Source: Blepharisma stoltei (taxonomy: Eukaryota > Ciliophora > Heterotrichea > Heterotrichida > Blepharismidae). From it: a stretch of DNA of 64,000 bases. Below, in pieces: positions 42,706 through 53,868 of the stretch. Below the pieces are notes generated by a model. It saw only the letters and a program-made list of their open reading frames with translations. It did not search any database and was not told the origin of the DNA. A program made the translations under genes and the position numbers. Location of the stretch: NCBI GenBank assembly GCA_914767885.1, contig CAJZBQ010000055.1, forward strand, positions 496,001-560,000, in the 5' to 3' direction. The stretch's first letter is position 1. Every line of letters starts with the position of its first letter.

Positions 42706-43143
42706 TTACTTAAGATCAACTGCAGTAGAACCTTTACTAGCACCAATACCTGGCCTTCCGTGCTTAACTGGCTTATAAGTAAGCGAGAACTCAGCTAAAT
42801 AGTGTCCAATCATATCAGGCTTGATTTCAACTGGGACGAATGATTTTCCATTGTAAATTCCTACTACAGACCCTACTAACTCAGGAAGGATAATGGCATC
42901 TCTCAGATGAGTCTTCACAGGCTTTGGCTTTTCTCCAACTTGAGTGTCCTTTTTAGCAGCCACACATTTCTTGTAAAAGCGGATGTATTTGTGTGGGACT
43001 TCTCTGTTTAAAAGTCTTCTCCTTTGGCGGCAGCCAAGAAGCTTCAGGAAGTCTTCTTTTTCCATTTTCACAAGGTCGTCAAGGTCAACTCCTCTGTAAG
43101 TGTACTTACGAAATGCCCTTTTCTTTGGTTGTGATTCTGCCAT
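42706..43143 (-). CDS. RPS15: 40S ribosomal protein uS19 (RPS15)
   Basis: 145 residues, the usual eukaryotic length. Diagnostic segments: [110 protein letters not shown] small-subunit head component contacting the decoding centre and mRNA through the C-terminal tail. It is uninterrupted, and a useful internal control that the base calls and the code are good here. Confidence 0.98.
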   Translation of the reverse strand: MAESQPKKRAFRKYTYRGVDLDDLVKMEKEDFLKLLGCRQRRRLLNREVPHKYIRFYKKCVAAKKDTQVGEKPKPVKTHLRDAIILPELVGSVVGIYNGKSFVPVEIKPDMIGHYLAEFSLTYKPVKHGRPGIGASKGSTAVDLK

Positions 43144-43274
43144 TTATGGAAATTATATAGTGATGAATTAGGAATTTATTTAGAGGAAATTTATTGTTTA
43201 TAGTGATTTATCATTGGAAAATTTAATTTTATGCTGAAATTAAAGGGATTTTACCCTGAAGTTTTAATAATTAT

Positions 43275-43886
43275 TTATTCTTTACTATCTTGAAGCATTA
43301 AATCAAAGGGGTCAATTTCTTGGCAGTCTTCTAGGTTAACAGTTTCAGGGACTATTCTGACCATGTCTTCAATTTTCATCCTTTTTTCTATTTCAGGATC
43401 ACTCTTAACACTTGACAGATTAATGGGGGCTTCTTCTTTTGTAGGCAATTTCTTTTCTTTTTTCTTAGCGTCATAGTAATCTGTCCATTTCCTGATTTTG
43501 TCTTCATCAACTTGTAAAGCCAGTGATATTTCTGAAGGAGATCGGCCTTTAACATGCATTTTTATTGCTCTTTTTTTGGTTTCTCTACCTTCATTATCGC
43601 CTAGTCTGCTTCTTTTGGCTGGAAACTCTAGCTCAATTTCGTCATTTCCGAACTCCTGCATCAAAATTTCAAGCGTTCGTCGTGGGCATTCAAATAACAT
43701 GCAAGTACGCTCTGTGCCTATTTTTTTGGCTGTTTTAATAACAAGGTTTCTTATTTTAACGAAAAATGGGTCTCTGTCAAAGTCTAAATCGCGAATTCAG
43801 TTCTTGACTGTAGCTTTTTCAATACCATGGAGATTGGCTGTAAATTGTATGCCATTCAATAGGGCATAGAGGGCTATCTCTTTCAT
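43275..43886 (-). CDS. Predicted helix-turn-helix protein
   Basis: 203 codons from the ATG at 43886, one TGA read as Trp (KNWIRDLDFD). Two candidate HTH units of the homeodomain/Brinker/transposase type: IALYALLNGIQFTANLHGIEKATVKNWIRD and KKRAIKMHVKGRSPSEISLALQVDEDKIRKWTDYY. Both pair a short helix with 'xVxxWxxx' recognition helices. Between them is a basic segment (ECPRRTLEILMQEF). The C-terminus is acidic. It could be a domesticated transposase DNA-binding module or a small transcription factor; no catalytic DDE region is present. Confidence 0.55.
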
Positions 43887-44108
43887 CTAATAATTATTTA
43901 CATATTTTATTTTAATATTTATTTTTTTATTATTTGATGAAAAGGAGAATGAAGACTGGTTCAAGAATTTAAACTATTTTATTATTTTAATTTTTCAAAA
44001 AAATGGGAAAATTTTAAATTTTTTTATTCGAAAAAGAATTTTAATAATTTTTTTTAATAGAATGGAAAATTTTTGTGGAAAAATATGGGAAATTTTGACA
44101 GATTTAGT

Positions 44109-44386
44109 TAACTCCCCCTCTGTGGGGGCAACAAAATATTTTTTTCGTTAGGAGAGGGGGGGTAATTTTTTTTTTCCAAAAATCCAATTCGCAAAAACTG
44201 GAAAGTAAATATTTATTTAATTTGTAAAATCTATGTTTCAAAATGCAAAATGTTTAAAATTAAACAGAATTTGTTCGAGATTTCATTATAATAATGATCA
44301 TTATATATCAAAATATTTTCTATAAAAAATTTTGGTTCGTCAACGTAGTGGTTTTTTCCAATGGTTTTGTTCGCCAAAGAGGGGAG
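44109..44386. mobile_element. Intergenic pogo-like MITE (278 bp, diverged)
   Basis: TA-bounded ends AACTCCCCCTCTGTGGGG and TTCGCCAAAGAGGGGAG. The left hairpin (CAACAAAATATTTTTTTCG...GAGGGGGGGTAA) and right direct copies fit the family layout. Confidence 0.75.
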
Positions 44387-44830
44387 TAAGGAATTTAAGG
44401 ATTGATATTATGAATATTGGCATTTTAATGCAATTTGAATTTAATAAATTTATCACTTCTATCATATTGCTTATGAATATATAAATAGCAGATATACTTA
44501 ATCCGCCTCAATTCATATCGTAACTAGGATTATTAATTTTTCTAATAATTTTCGATAGATTTCTTTTTAATTGCAAACTATAATTGAAGGTTTATAAATC
44601 AATTAATTAAAATTAGCTACATAAATATTAATATAGAATGTAAAAATATAAATATTTTTTTAATTTAAAAAACTTATATCTAGCTGATAATGGCAAAAAA
44701 TCGTTTATTATTGTTAGAGAATTAGGATTATAACAGTTGAGAAATTATGTATGAACGCATTGAAGTGCATTTAATTTATATAGTAATTAGTCTCGCATTA
44801 ATTAGTAGGGGGCTTCAATTTAATTAAATA
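44387..44830. other. AT-rich intergenic spacer
   Basis: Nothing recognised. Confidence 0.5.
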
Positions 44831-45280
44831 ATGAATAGCAGAATCAACAACTTTTATACCCAAAGTCTCCCATCTAGTGCTATAGCTCATTGCCCTGAAG
44901 AATATCCCAACTATTCTCATGAAAGCCAATATATGAACTTTAGAAGTAGTTTCCCAGAAAACCTCAATAAAGCACCCTCACCAACTGAAGATCTAATGAG
45001 TATCCGAAGCATCACAGTCTTTGCAAAGCGTTTTTTTGAGCTGCGTAACATAAAATTCCGGCAAGTCGTGATGAGAGAAAAAGACAAAATATCTGCAAAA
45101 GTGTATATTAATGATATCTTAGCAGGAGAGCAATCCCATCCAAATTCATTTAACAGATGCAGAGTAATATCAATTATAAGGGCATTTGATAAAGACGATG
45201 TTGAAATCTTAAAAGAATGAATGAAAGTGCACAAGGACGACCTTGAAAATTATCTGGTGCATAATAAGGGTGATAGTTAA
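44831..45280 (+). CDS. Unrecognised 149-residue protein
   Basis: Starts MNSRINNFYTQSLPSSAIAH; TGA at 45217 read as Trp; TAA at 45278. The N-terminal ~55 residues are polar. The C-terminal ~90 look folded (SIRSITVFAKRFFELRNIKF, VVMREKDKISAKVYINDILAG, RCRVISIIRAFDKDDVEILKEW). Alternating strand and helix character suggests a small alpha/beta domain. No TM, IES or intron. No family recognised. Confidence 0.55.
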
Positions 45281-45546
45281 GTTTAAGAGCAAAAGTTTAA
45301 ATAAAAAAATAATCATTTTTTAGTTTAGACTCCATAATTAAAAAGATAAAATAGTTTTTCAGATAAGTAAAACGAGTATAGTGATTATTAGAATTAAATT
45401 ATGATTTTTGATAATTTATATTTAATTAAGTATTACTTTGTGAATAACAAAGAATTAGCCTCATTTATATAAAATCTAGATAAATGAAGCTATTATAGCA
45501 ATCAATCGAGCTAAAGGAGAGACTTCTGATAAAAATTCAATCGTGA

Positions 45547-45724
45547 TATATAGAAGTTTCCTATGTTTGGCGCTGTAAGGCCGATAAATTCTGATCGGAA
45601 TTTATCGGTTGGTTGCACCAAATCAATGCCTTGGTCGGACCAAAAAGCGATTTGGTCCGATGAACTTGGAAAGCTCCTGGGAAAATGTCTGCGCATCAGC
45701 GCTATATAGAGGAAACCTCTATAG
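45547..45724. mobile_element. Intergenic palindromic MITE (178 bp), GGTTTCC family
   Basis: Ends TATAGAAGTTTCCTATG and GAGGAAACCTCTATAG with inner arms GGCGCTG/CAGCGC and a central TTGGTCCGA repeat. Related by layout to the elements at 26083 and 35991. Confidence 0.7.
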
Positions 45725-45795
45725 ATAGCTTAAGCCCTTAAATAATTTCCGAAAATTTTAATCGTTAAAAGTTCATAAAAAGTTTTATCTAAATC

Positions 45796-46015
45796 ACTCT
45801 CCCTTCTGTGAGCGAACAAAATCTTCTTGTCCGCTCACTGAGGGGGGTTAATTTTTTTTCCTCCAAAATCTAAAAATCCCATTTCGCAGAAATTGAAGCA
45901 AATATTAATTTATGTTCGAAAACGCAATTTGTTTAAAATTAAACAGATATCAAATTTTTTTCCATAAAAAAATTTTTCTATTAAAAACATTTTTGTTCGC
46001 TCACGAAGGGGAGAG
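45796..46015. mobile_element. Intergenic pogo-like MITE (~220 bp, internally shortened)
   Basis: Left hairpin CTTCTGTGAGCGAACAAAAT/GTCCGCTCACTGAGGGGGG and right end TTTGTTCGCTCACGAAGGGG followed by a TA. Confidence 0.75.
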
Positions 46016-46159
46016 TAAGGACCTATATATATAATTTTTGTTTCTAAAACATAATCCATTAAAAAAACATAAATTTTGATTTAATAAAATCCCGTAAATT
46101 TCCATATCATTCTAGAGCTTAAATCATATAAGTTAACATGGAATGGTAATAATATTAAA

Positions 46160-46369
46160 ATGGGCTGTGCTACAAGTGGCAATTATAAATCCGCTGTCAA
46201 GCAGATCCCGAAATTTATCTCCATATCGAAGCCAAGACGAAAGCCAGATAAAGAGGCTTTTGACAACTACTTGGCTTATATCAAAAAATTAGATTCGGTC
46301 TTGAACGCAAGTAACAGATCAAGGAAAATGAAAACTGAGATGAGCCTTCAGAGTGTAAAAATCAACTAA
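46160..46369 (+). CDS. Small dually-lipidated protein candidate
   Basis: 69 residues starting MGCATSGNYKSAVKQIPKF. Gly-2/Cys-3 with Ser-6 fits N-myristoylation plus palmitoylation. The rest is basic (SKPRRKPDKEAF, SNRSRKMKTEM) with one predicted helix (FDNYLAYIKKLDSVLN). Complete ORF, no IES. Probably a membrane-surface peptide; no family recognised. Similar MGC/MGS/MGG starts occur in GPX copy 1, the kelch gene at 50957 and the arrestin-like fragment at 54948. Confidence 0.5.
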   Translation: MGCATSGNYKSAVKQIPKFISISKPRRKPDKEAFDNYLAYIKKLDSVLNASNRSRKMKTEMSLQSVKIN

Positions 46370-47295
46370 AACGAATTTTAAACTGTTTCTTCTAGGATTT
46401 ATTTTTAAAACTTAATAACTTATATTAGGCGAAAGATATAAATATAGTAACATTCTTAAAAATATAATGTTTAGCTTATAAAAATTTAGAATAAAAAGCT
46501 CATTAAAATCACCTTCCTCCGCTATTAGGAAAAGTGTTTTTTGATTGAATAAAATATTCAAATTATTTTTAAGGAATATTTAAAATATTCTATTATAATT
46601 GAAGATTGAAATATCAGATATGACGGCAACATTTGAATTCCACACGTTTCTGCCCCAAGCATAATTGAAATTCTTATGAATCCTCCTTCTCCCCAAGCAG
46701 TGTCCCATGAATTCTTAAATCTATAATAATGATACTCTGCATAAAATGGTTTATGTAGAAGGATCTAAATAAGGACAGAATGAATGAAAGAATAAATTCT
46801 ATAAAGACGAGTTAAATGATCCTTACTATTGCCGAGACCCTTAGTTAAATTAATGTGATTGGCACATGAAATCAGATTTTAATTGGAATAAGCAAAATCA
46901 ATCTACCTTAAACAATTTCTTGAAAATACACTGTTGTTAAAATAGCTTAAGGGCTCCAAAACGAAAAAACTGCAACAGAAATCAAGCCTAAAACTGTATA
47001 ATGCTGCAGATAATAGATTCCTACAAATTATTTTAAGATCTTGCATTAAGTATAAAACAAAGTATATAGGATTGGATATTTTGGAATTTGGTGCTACTTA
47101 ATGTAAATTTATGCAGTTTTTAGAGCTAGCTTGTTGATTATCCAATATTAGCACATAATAAATGCCTTTTTTCTATTTCAAATACTGTTTAATTCTTCAG
47201 AGAAAATGCAAACATAGCAAGCAAATTCCAAAATATTAGCAAGCTTGCAAGAGAAGTACAAGTATAATATATATTTTTAAATTTTCATTAATTAT
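46370..47295. other. Spacer of ~930 bp without recognised gene
   Basis: Somewhat less AT-rich around 46620-46960, but no open frame, intron-bounded exon or repeat that I trust. Confidence 0.45.
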
Positions 47296-48402
47296 TTAGA
47301 CATTTATCGCCATTCCACATCGTCCACGATGAATGTATCCTGAATTTCCTTTACCAACCTTTGTATCTGCCTGGCCTTTATGTTTTCCTTCTTTATATTT
47401 TGATTTAAGTCTCGTTTGAAATTCTTCTGTGCTTAAATTTCAATTATTCCGATCTAATAAAAAGTCTGCTGACGAGATATTTATTAATTCCATTCTCTCG
47501 CCAAAAATCATTTTTTCAACAAAATCACCCATTTCTGAATTATATTCGGCCCCTGTTTGTTTGCAACTTTTAGGAGTGAGTACTAAGTAACTGCTTTGAT
47601 CTCTCCTATATCTATGCATCAAGTGAGCTGATTCATGCAAGAGGGTTATTATTGTTGCTGCCATACCAAGACAATCTCCAATATTAAAGGAGTAAGTAGC
47701 AAATACTATATCTCCTATCGTAGTAAGCCCATAAAGCTCAGCAGGGAAGAAAGCATAATAAGAATAATTGGAGACTCGACTAAAGAGATCATCAAGTGTA
47801 ACATTTTGATCTACCATACTAAATGCATCTGAAACAACACTGCTTGATGTAAGACTTCTATAAAAATCCAAGCATTCCGAGTTAACCGATTGTCCAATTC
47901 TTACTGGGGGCAATTTCTCTATATTTAGAAAAATGACTTCCATGCTCAACTTGCATGCACCAGGAACGCGGATATAGAAATAAATTGCTAATGTTCTTAT
48001 TAATGATCTAATTTCTTCCTTTAATTCTAAATTGGTCATCATCTCATAGAAAATTTGGCTGGAGAATAACTTGAGATTTGATTGAAATTTTGGATAATTA
48101 GATGTATTAGTAAGATCATCTGTCCTTACGTTTTCAAGTAAAATTCATTGAGTATTCAAAGCTAAATATAAGAGTAGCTGAAAAGGGTTGCTGCAAGATA
48201 AGATATCATCTTGTAAGAGGACTGATTGATCCATTTCTGAAAGGCTTGGAATTCTATTTCTGAGATCTTCGATATCTTCAGAGCAGCGGACATAGTTGAA
48301 ATCTTTTTCGCTTTGTTGTTTTTTGGTTTCTGAGAGAAAGTTAGCAACTATTTCATGATACCGGCATAGAGCTGGAAATCCTTGATATTGCTCTGATTCC
48401 AT
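47296..48402 (-). CDS. Predicted HExxH zinc metallopeptidase-like protein
   Basis: 368 codons, three TGA read as Trp (near 48148, 47441). The central motif ITLLHESAHLMHRYRR contains HExxH (HESAH) in a helix preceded by GDCLGMAATI. About 30 residues later GAEYNSEMGDFVEKMIFGE supplies candidate third-ligand Glu residues, as in gluzincins. The N-terminal half is helical without known motifs (FPALCRYHEIVANFLSETKK). No signal peptide. It resembles scattered eukaryotic/bacterial putative metalloproteases found near toxin or phage genes, but I cannot name a family; catalytic activity is inferred from the motif alone. Confidence 0.6.
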
Positions 48403-48655
48403 TTTTAGTTTATAATGGAGCGTTCATTAATTCAAAATTAAAAACAGTTAAAGAAAAATAGTTAAGTCCATGAAAGAAGGATTTTGGCACCCTTAAATTC
48501 ATATTATTAAAGGCTTCGGGAAATTGATAAAATGAGATTTTAACACAGTAAAACTGACTATATTTGACTTTATCAAAATTAGGGTCATAAATGGTATGAT
48601 TACAATTTTATTTAAAAAAAAATAGTTTCTTCATAGATAGGAGTAAATATACAAC

Positions 48656-49152
48656 TAAACCCCCCTTTAAATTAGAACAAAATTTTGTTCAAATTTAAAG
48701 GGGGTTAAGAAAATTTTTTTATATAAAAAATTTATATAAAAAAATTTCAAAAATCTATAGAATTAGATTAATGAATTTGTTAAGTAAAATGCGATTTACT
48801 CTTTATCCTTTAAAAATTTATCAATCAAAGTGCTAATTTTGTTTAAATAATATGCTCTATTCTTTAACATAAATCAAGAAATAAGTAAATTTTCAATTTT
48901 TGTAAAGAATTCGCATTGAATTTATATCAAAAAATTTATTTAAATAAGATGATCTTTATCTCTTCTTTCAAAAAGAGCAAGATATAACTAAATTTTTAAT
49001 TTTAGTTAAGAAGAATTATTTAACTTATATTAAAACTTTTACATATAAATTTTTTATTATAAAATTGAATTTTGTCCCAATTTAAAGGGGTTGATTTTAA
49101 TAAAAAAATGGAAATTTTACCTATATTTTGTTCCAATTTAAAGAGGGGGGAG
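48656..49152. mobile_element. MITE family 2 (497 bp), intergenic
   Basis: TA-bounded. The left end is a back-to-back hairpin CCTTTAAATTAGAACAAAA/TTTTGTTCAAATTTAAAGG; the right has two copies (CCCAATTTAAAGGGG and TTCCAATTTAAAGAGGGGGG). Best example of the family. Confidence 0.85.
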
Positions 49153-49502
49153 TAAGATTAATTGTCTAATTTTTATTTTCTAATTATAAACCATTACTTA
49201 ATAATTTTTTATAGGTAATTAATTTGCTCTATTTTAACATACTTATACATCAGTAATGCCAATTTTCTTCTTGATCATGGGCAGTACTTACCTCCTTTAC
49301 ATTTCGTTGATCTGCATTTAATACATGCACTTTTCTTTTCAATAACCCTTCAGTTTCCAAACTCTACATCATATACATATCCACTTTTTTTCCCAATAAA
49401 ATGCATATCTCCTTTGGTATAAACCCCAGAATCTTCAAAGCTATCCGCATAAGGGAAATTTTGCAATTCTTCAAATCTTTGATCTTTTATTCTCAATTTA
49501 TT
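49153..49502. other. Spacer between two family-2 MITEs
   Basis: No gene recognised. Confidence 0.45.
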
Positions 49503-49971
49503 TACTACCTCCTTTTAAATTGGAACAAAATATCGATAAAATTTGCAATTTTTGAGTACTTTAACCCCCTTAAAGAACAATTTTTTTTCAATAGAAAAAT
49601 TTTATTAATGAAAATAAAAAAATTTTATAAAATTAGTTTTGACTTAATTTAATATTATTTAAACAGTTTTCAATCTAAATCGATTAATTTTTTTAATAAA
49701 AATAAAAGTATTGTACTCAATTTTATATTTTTTTAAATACAATTAAAAATGAAAATACCAATTCTTATAAAATTATTTAATGAAAAAAGCACAAGTAGAA
49801 TGCTATTTAAATATTTTTCGCACTGAATCAATTAATTTTTTTAATTATTTATATTAAAATTCACATCATAATTTTTTTTAAGATTTTATTACAAGTAATT
49901 TTTTTTTAAAAACTAAATTAGCCTCTCTTTAAATTGGAGCATGTTTTTTGTTCCTATTTAAAGGGAACAGT
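49503..49971. mobile_element. MITE family 2, diverged (~470 bp)
   Basis: Left TACCTCCTTTTAAATTGGAAC, right CTCTTTAAATTGGAGC...GTTCCTATTTAAAGGGAAC. Internal sequence is similar to the copy at 39385. Confidence 0.7.
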
Positions 49972-50021
49972 TAATTAAATTCTTACTAAACTAGAAAATA
50001 GGCTTTTAATTTTACCATTAT

Positions 50022-50957
50022 TTATTTTTTCTTATATACATCAAATCTCCAAAATCTACTGCTATCCCCCAATTTCGACAGCACAAACCTGTACCCTCCC
50101 ACAATATAAATCGAGTTATTAAAGCTACAAAGCCCAATTTCTCGAATTTTCAATGGAAGCGTGACAGGCAGGAGCATCCATCGCTTTCCATCATATTCTT
50201 CTATCCCATCATTTAAATCATCCCCAGCAAACACATAGATTTTATCATTACATGTGGTCGCTGAATGATGCTCTCTTGGCAGACACATAGGCTCGACCTC
50301 GATTCAATTATCCCCATCAAACATCTCCACACTTTTCAGTATCCCGCTAAGACATCCTCCAATTGCGTATATTTTATTTTTTAAATTTGCTAATGCATGG
50401 AAAAATCGGCCTTGATTGAGATCGTCGAGCTTTATTAAGCGCTGGTGAATTAAATCCACTTTATATGTATTCACAAATGGAAAACCTCCAGAGCCTACAA
50501 TTAGAACCATGTTATTTTCGGTCTGAATAGCTTTCCCTGGGATTTTGGGGAGATAATCGATTGTGCAGAATGTTTCTTTGTCAGGATAATAAATCATTCC
50601 AGAAGACCCATCTATCATTATTGAAGATGTTGGAGCATTCGGGAGATCATCAAGATAAGATGATAAAGAATAAGCAGTGGAGAGCATATTTATGCTTTGC
50701 TTAACCCCTTGATAGAGAGCGAATCCGTTAGAAAATCATTTTTTGGGAAATTAAGCCCTTTTATCAGAAAGCAAAAACACTTTTAAATATTTATAATTTA
50801 ATGTTTTAAAATCAAAAATTTTTTTTCAATATGATTTAAATAATTTTAAATAGAAAATCACGATGTTTATGAGAAAAAATTGTTGCTTGAAGGAGTTAGT
50901 ATCTTGAGAACGCTTTTTGGGAGCTGCTGGCTCGCAGCAACAAAGTAAAGATCCCAT
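50022..50957 (-). CDS. Kelch-repeat protein with lipid-anchor N-terminus
   Basis: The first exon from the ATG at 50957 begins MGSLLCCCEPAAPKKRSQDT (Gly-2 and a triple Cys: likely myristoyl/palmitoyl anchor). A 168-bp IES (50729-50896; CTAAC at both borders) is bridged to NGFALYQGVKQSIN. Kelch blades follow: VLIVGSGGFPFVNTY, KIYAIGGCLSGILKSVEMFDG, KIYVFAGDDLNDGIEEYDG, SIYIVGGYRFVL. TGA at ~50304 reads Trp. Membrane-tethered adaptor is the inferred role. No B-box, unlike the kelch gene at 18719-21138. Confidence 0.7.
50729..50896. other. TA-bounded IES, 168 bp, in kelch gene
   Basis: CTAAC is present at both borders. It joins the MGSLLCCC exon to the kelch frame (QDTNGFALYQ). Confidence 0.5.
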
Positions 50958-51971
50958 TTAAATTATAATGTGCTGGGTTAAGCTTGTGATTGGAATTTTT
51001 ATAATAAAGAGAAAAGCAAATTGGAGGTCTTGTGATTAAATTAAATTAATAAAATATAAATTAACAATGGCAGCTTAATTTTTATTTTAATTAATCTCCA
51101 GCGCGAGAAATCAAGGATTAATAAAAGGCTATTTTTTTCTCCTATTTGCTGGTTTCCAGTAATTGAGTCGGTGACATATTAGTTGTTTATTTTATTTAAT
51201 TTTAGATCATGATCAGTTTAATTATTTCAACAGCCTTTTTATTATTAAGAATTCTGCGATTTGGCTAATCATATCAGTTATGGCAGTCTATAATCTTATT
51301 AGGGAATTTTCTAAACTGTCATATAGCTATAGAAGGGCAATTTTTTAGTTTAATCGATTTCTATAATAAATTAATATAGCTAATTCCAACCCAACAAATT
51401 GTAATTAGATACCTAAAAGATTTTTATCTTTCTGCTGGAATAAAAGCATAAAGAGATTTTCCTATCACTTTGGTTAAATAGGCCAAAAAGTATAATTAAT
51501 TACACACTTTTTTTGATTAATTCTAAAGACTCATTCTAGGCAATTATTTAAAATAAAGCAAATTACTTAATATTTAGCTTATTTCAGATACCCTTAACCG
51601 GATCCACTATAGTCCCGCTTGATCCTTGAGATTTTGCTGTTTTAAGAAAAGCAATCTTTCATTTTGATTTATTTTTTGATTCTGCACAAACTAACTTTTT
51701 TTATTCTAAACTTATTGCCAAAGGAAATATAAAATTCGTTCTTTATAAAGAAAAAATTTGCTTTATAAAATAAATCTAACCTTTTTAAATTTGCCATTTT
51801 CCCATTTGAGCCGCTCTCAACAATTTACAAAATATTTAGCAATATTTCTTCTGATTTAAAAATCAATTAAATAAGTTCAAATAATAGGGCAAGCCCATGA
51901 CAATTTATGATTTATGTTTTTATAAAATTTTCAGATTAATGCAAACGTATTCATACTAATATAATCTTAAG
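50958..51971. other. Spacer of ~1 kb
   Basis: AT-rich; no gene, RNA or repeat recognised. Confidence 0.5.
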
Positions 51972-52295
51972 CTAATATTTATTATTTCTATTGAACTTTC
52001 GCGAAACATTTTGAGATTCATGATCTAATGATGTTATTAGCTTGTCTGTGCTTATAAGCAGTTTATTATAAGCATTTTCACTCTCCCTAATTGTTTCGTT
52101 AAATCTTTGCAAGTGGGCTTCTTTTTCGTCTAATTGAGATTTCGATCTTTGATATTCAGTTTGCAGGCGATAAAGCTCATTTTCTAAGTCTGCAAGTTTG
52201 GCTCTTTCTTGGAGGATTTGAGAGTTGCAATAATCTCTGTCTCTTTTCATAGAATCTAGCTTATCCTTGAGCAGTTTGAGTGGGTTACGACTCAT
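51972..52295 (-). CDS. SSNA1: SSNA1/NA14-like coiled-coil microtubule protein
   Basis: 107 residues, all coiled coil, with the family size and pattern (human NA14 ~119, Chlamydomonas DIP13 ~111). The C-terminal segment FNETIRESENAYNKLLISTDKLITSLDHES matches the conserved 'TIxESExAYxKILESSxxLL' block of SSNA1. The family self-assembles into fibrils at centrosomes, basal bodies and axonemes, and nucleates or branches microtubules. Start ATG at 52295, TAA at 51972. No IES. It pairs functionally with the STIL-like gene in this window. Confidence 0.75.
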   Translation of the reverse strand: MSRNPLKLLKDKLDSMKRDRDYCNSQILQERAKLADLENELYRLQTEYQRSKSQLDEKEAHLQRFNETIRESENAYNKLLISTDKLITSLDHESQNVSRKFNRNNKY

Positions 52296-52835
52296 TATTA
52301 AATATGCATTAAGAGATAAATTGAAATTTCTAATAAATATTAATAATTTATTTTTTATATAAAATGCGATATAGCGACCTCCCTTGAATAGCCTTTAAAG
52401 CATTAATAATTGAAAAATTGTTAGCGTAAAGGCTAGTTCTATACAAATTTTAGTGAAAATATTAAAAATGCATAGGCTAGAATAACCATTTATGATGAAT
52501 TAGAAAATTCATTTTAATTCAGAAGCATTATGTGATAAAAATAACAGTTTTGAGTAAAAATCTATGCAAGCCATTGAAATATATAAGAATTTGCTTTTAA
52601 TAATTGCTATTTATTCTTAATTTTAATTCTTTGGATTTGAGATCTTAGCTTAACTTAAAATGCAAGTAGATGCTCCTTATTTAACGCAATTGAATTTTAG
52701 ATCAAATGGTTTGATTAAAAATAAATTTGCAAATTTTTTATAATTTATTATTATCATAATAAAATTCCTTCATTTCAGATTGAAATATTCATATTAAAAT
52801 GAAAAATTAACGATAATAATGCGAATAATTACACT
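52296..52835. other. AT-rich spacer
   Basis: Nothing recognised. Confidence 0.5.
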
Positions 52836-53440
52836 TTATGATTTTTCCCACTTCTCTTTCAATTTATCATACTTATTAGCCATTTCTTCTCTTTTCGCAT
52901 CAGTTCTTGGTGTTTCATACTTAATATCTCTTTTTTCCAACAAATGTGCATTTTGTTTATAAAATTGAGCATTTCTTAAGCTGCCTCTATACCAGCAGCC
53001 AATGATAAAACAAATAAATACAATAATGCAGCCAGCCAGCATTGAATATCTAATAGCATTCGCATATTCTTCTCCTAGTATCGATTCATATACATATAAG
53101 CTAAAATCTCGACAAATAATTACTGTTATAAATCTCCAGGAAATACTAAAATATTTCTGCTTAATTATAATAGTTAAATATAATCCGAATAAAAAATAAT
53201 TCCAATTGTAAACCCAATTTCGACACATAAGCAGGATAATAGTAAAAATAAATAAATTGTTATCCAAGGCATTGATTTTCTTGTTGTTCCTGATAAGATT
53301 ACGAGTAGTGTTAAAATTCCTCCAAGAATGATATAGGCTCCATTATACCAGTTAAAAGAATCAGCTTTTTGCCAAACAGCGACACCTCCAGCAATGTTTC
53401 CAAGCCCAACACATAATAAAGAGATAGCTGAAGTCAAAAA
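52836..53440 (-). CDS. Four-TM tetraspanin/claudin-like membrane protein (5' end unresolved)
   Basis: Four hydrophobic segments after joining one 86-bp IES (53095-53180, FYSDYVYESILGEE): AISLLCVGLGNIAGGVAVW, YIILGGILTLLVILSG, IYLFLLLSCLCVEIGFTIGI, YSMLAGCIIVFICFIIG. A polar, Lys-rich cytosolic tail follows (RTDAKREEMANKYDKLKEKW). The second extracellular loop is too short for a true tetraspanin (no CCG motif). The frame runs into the GC-rich insert at 53441; past the right repeat copy it soon meets a TAG, so the true start is not found. Function unknown. Confidence 0.55.
53095..53180. other. TA-bounded IES, 86 bp, in four-TM gene
   Basis: Phase-matched TA; joins two frames that are otherwise offset. 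Confidence 0.65.
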
Positions 53441-53853
53441 ATAAATAAAATGGTCACGTCACTAGGATATTGCTGAATTTTGGGGCATTGCTTAGGTTTG
53501 AAGCTAAGTAGGCCTAGGAAAGGATATATAGGTATTGCAAATTGCATTCCAATTGAGTTTCATATTCTAGTCTATTAGATGGAAACAGGTTTTGCCCCCT
53601 AAGTATCATTAGTAACGACAACTAAAGCATAATTGGTACTGGTACCAGCTTATCCCTAGGGGGAACTCTAGTATTAAGACGTGAGTCATGGAGACTAAGG
53701 AAGCTCGACCTAGGTTATAACAAGTTTATGCATAAAAGAATCAGTTACAATTTCATGAATCAAGATTGGCAAGGTGACTGAGGGCATCTAATTGAAGAAA
53801 CCTCTGTTTACAAAGTGATGCTGGGGAACTATCAGATTACATTTAATAAATTA
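53441..53853. mobile_element. GC-rich retroposon-like insert 5 (413 bp)
   Basis: Perfect 15-bp direct repeats AGCTGAAGTCAAAAA (53426-53440, 53854-53868). It begins ATAAATAAAATGG, like insert 1. No TIR, no trusted ORF. Confidence 0.75.
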
Positions 53854-53868
53854 AGCTGAAGTCAAAAA

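Noticed and set aside
46620-46960. Possible gene in the 46.4-47.3 kb spacer
   Set aside because: No frame longer than chance after testing TGA as Trp and short introns by eye.
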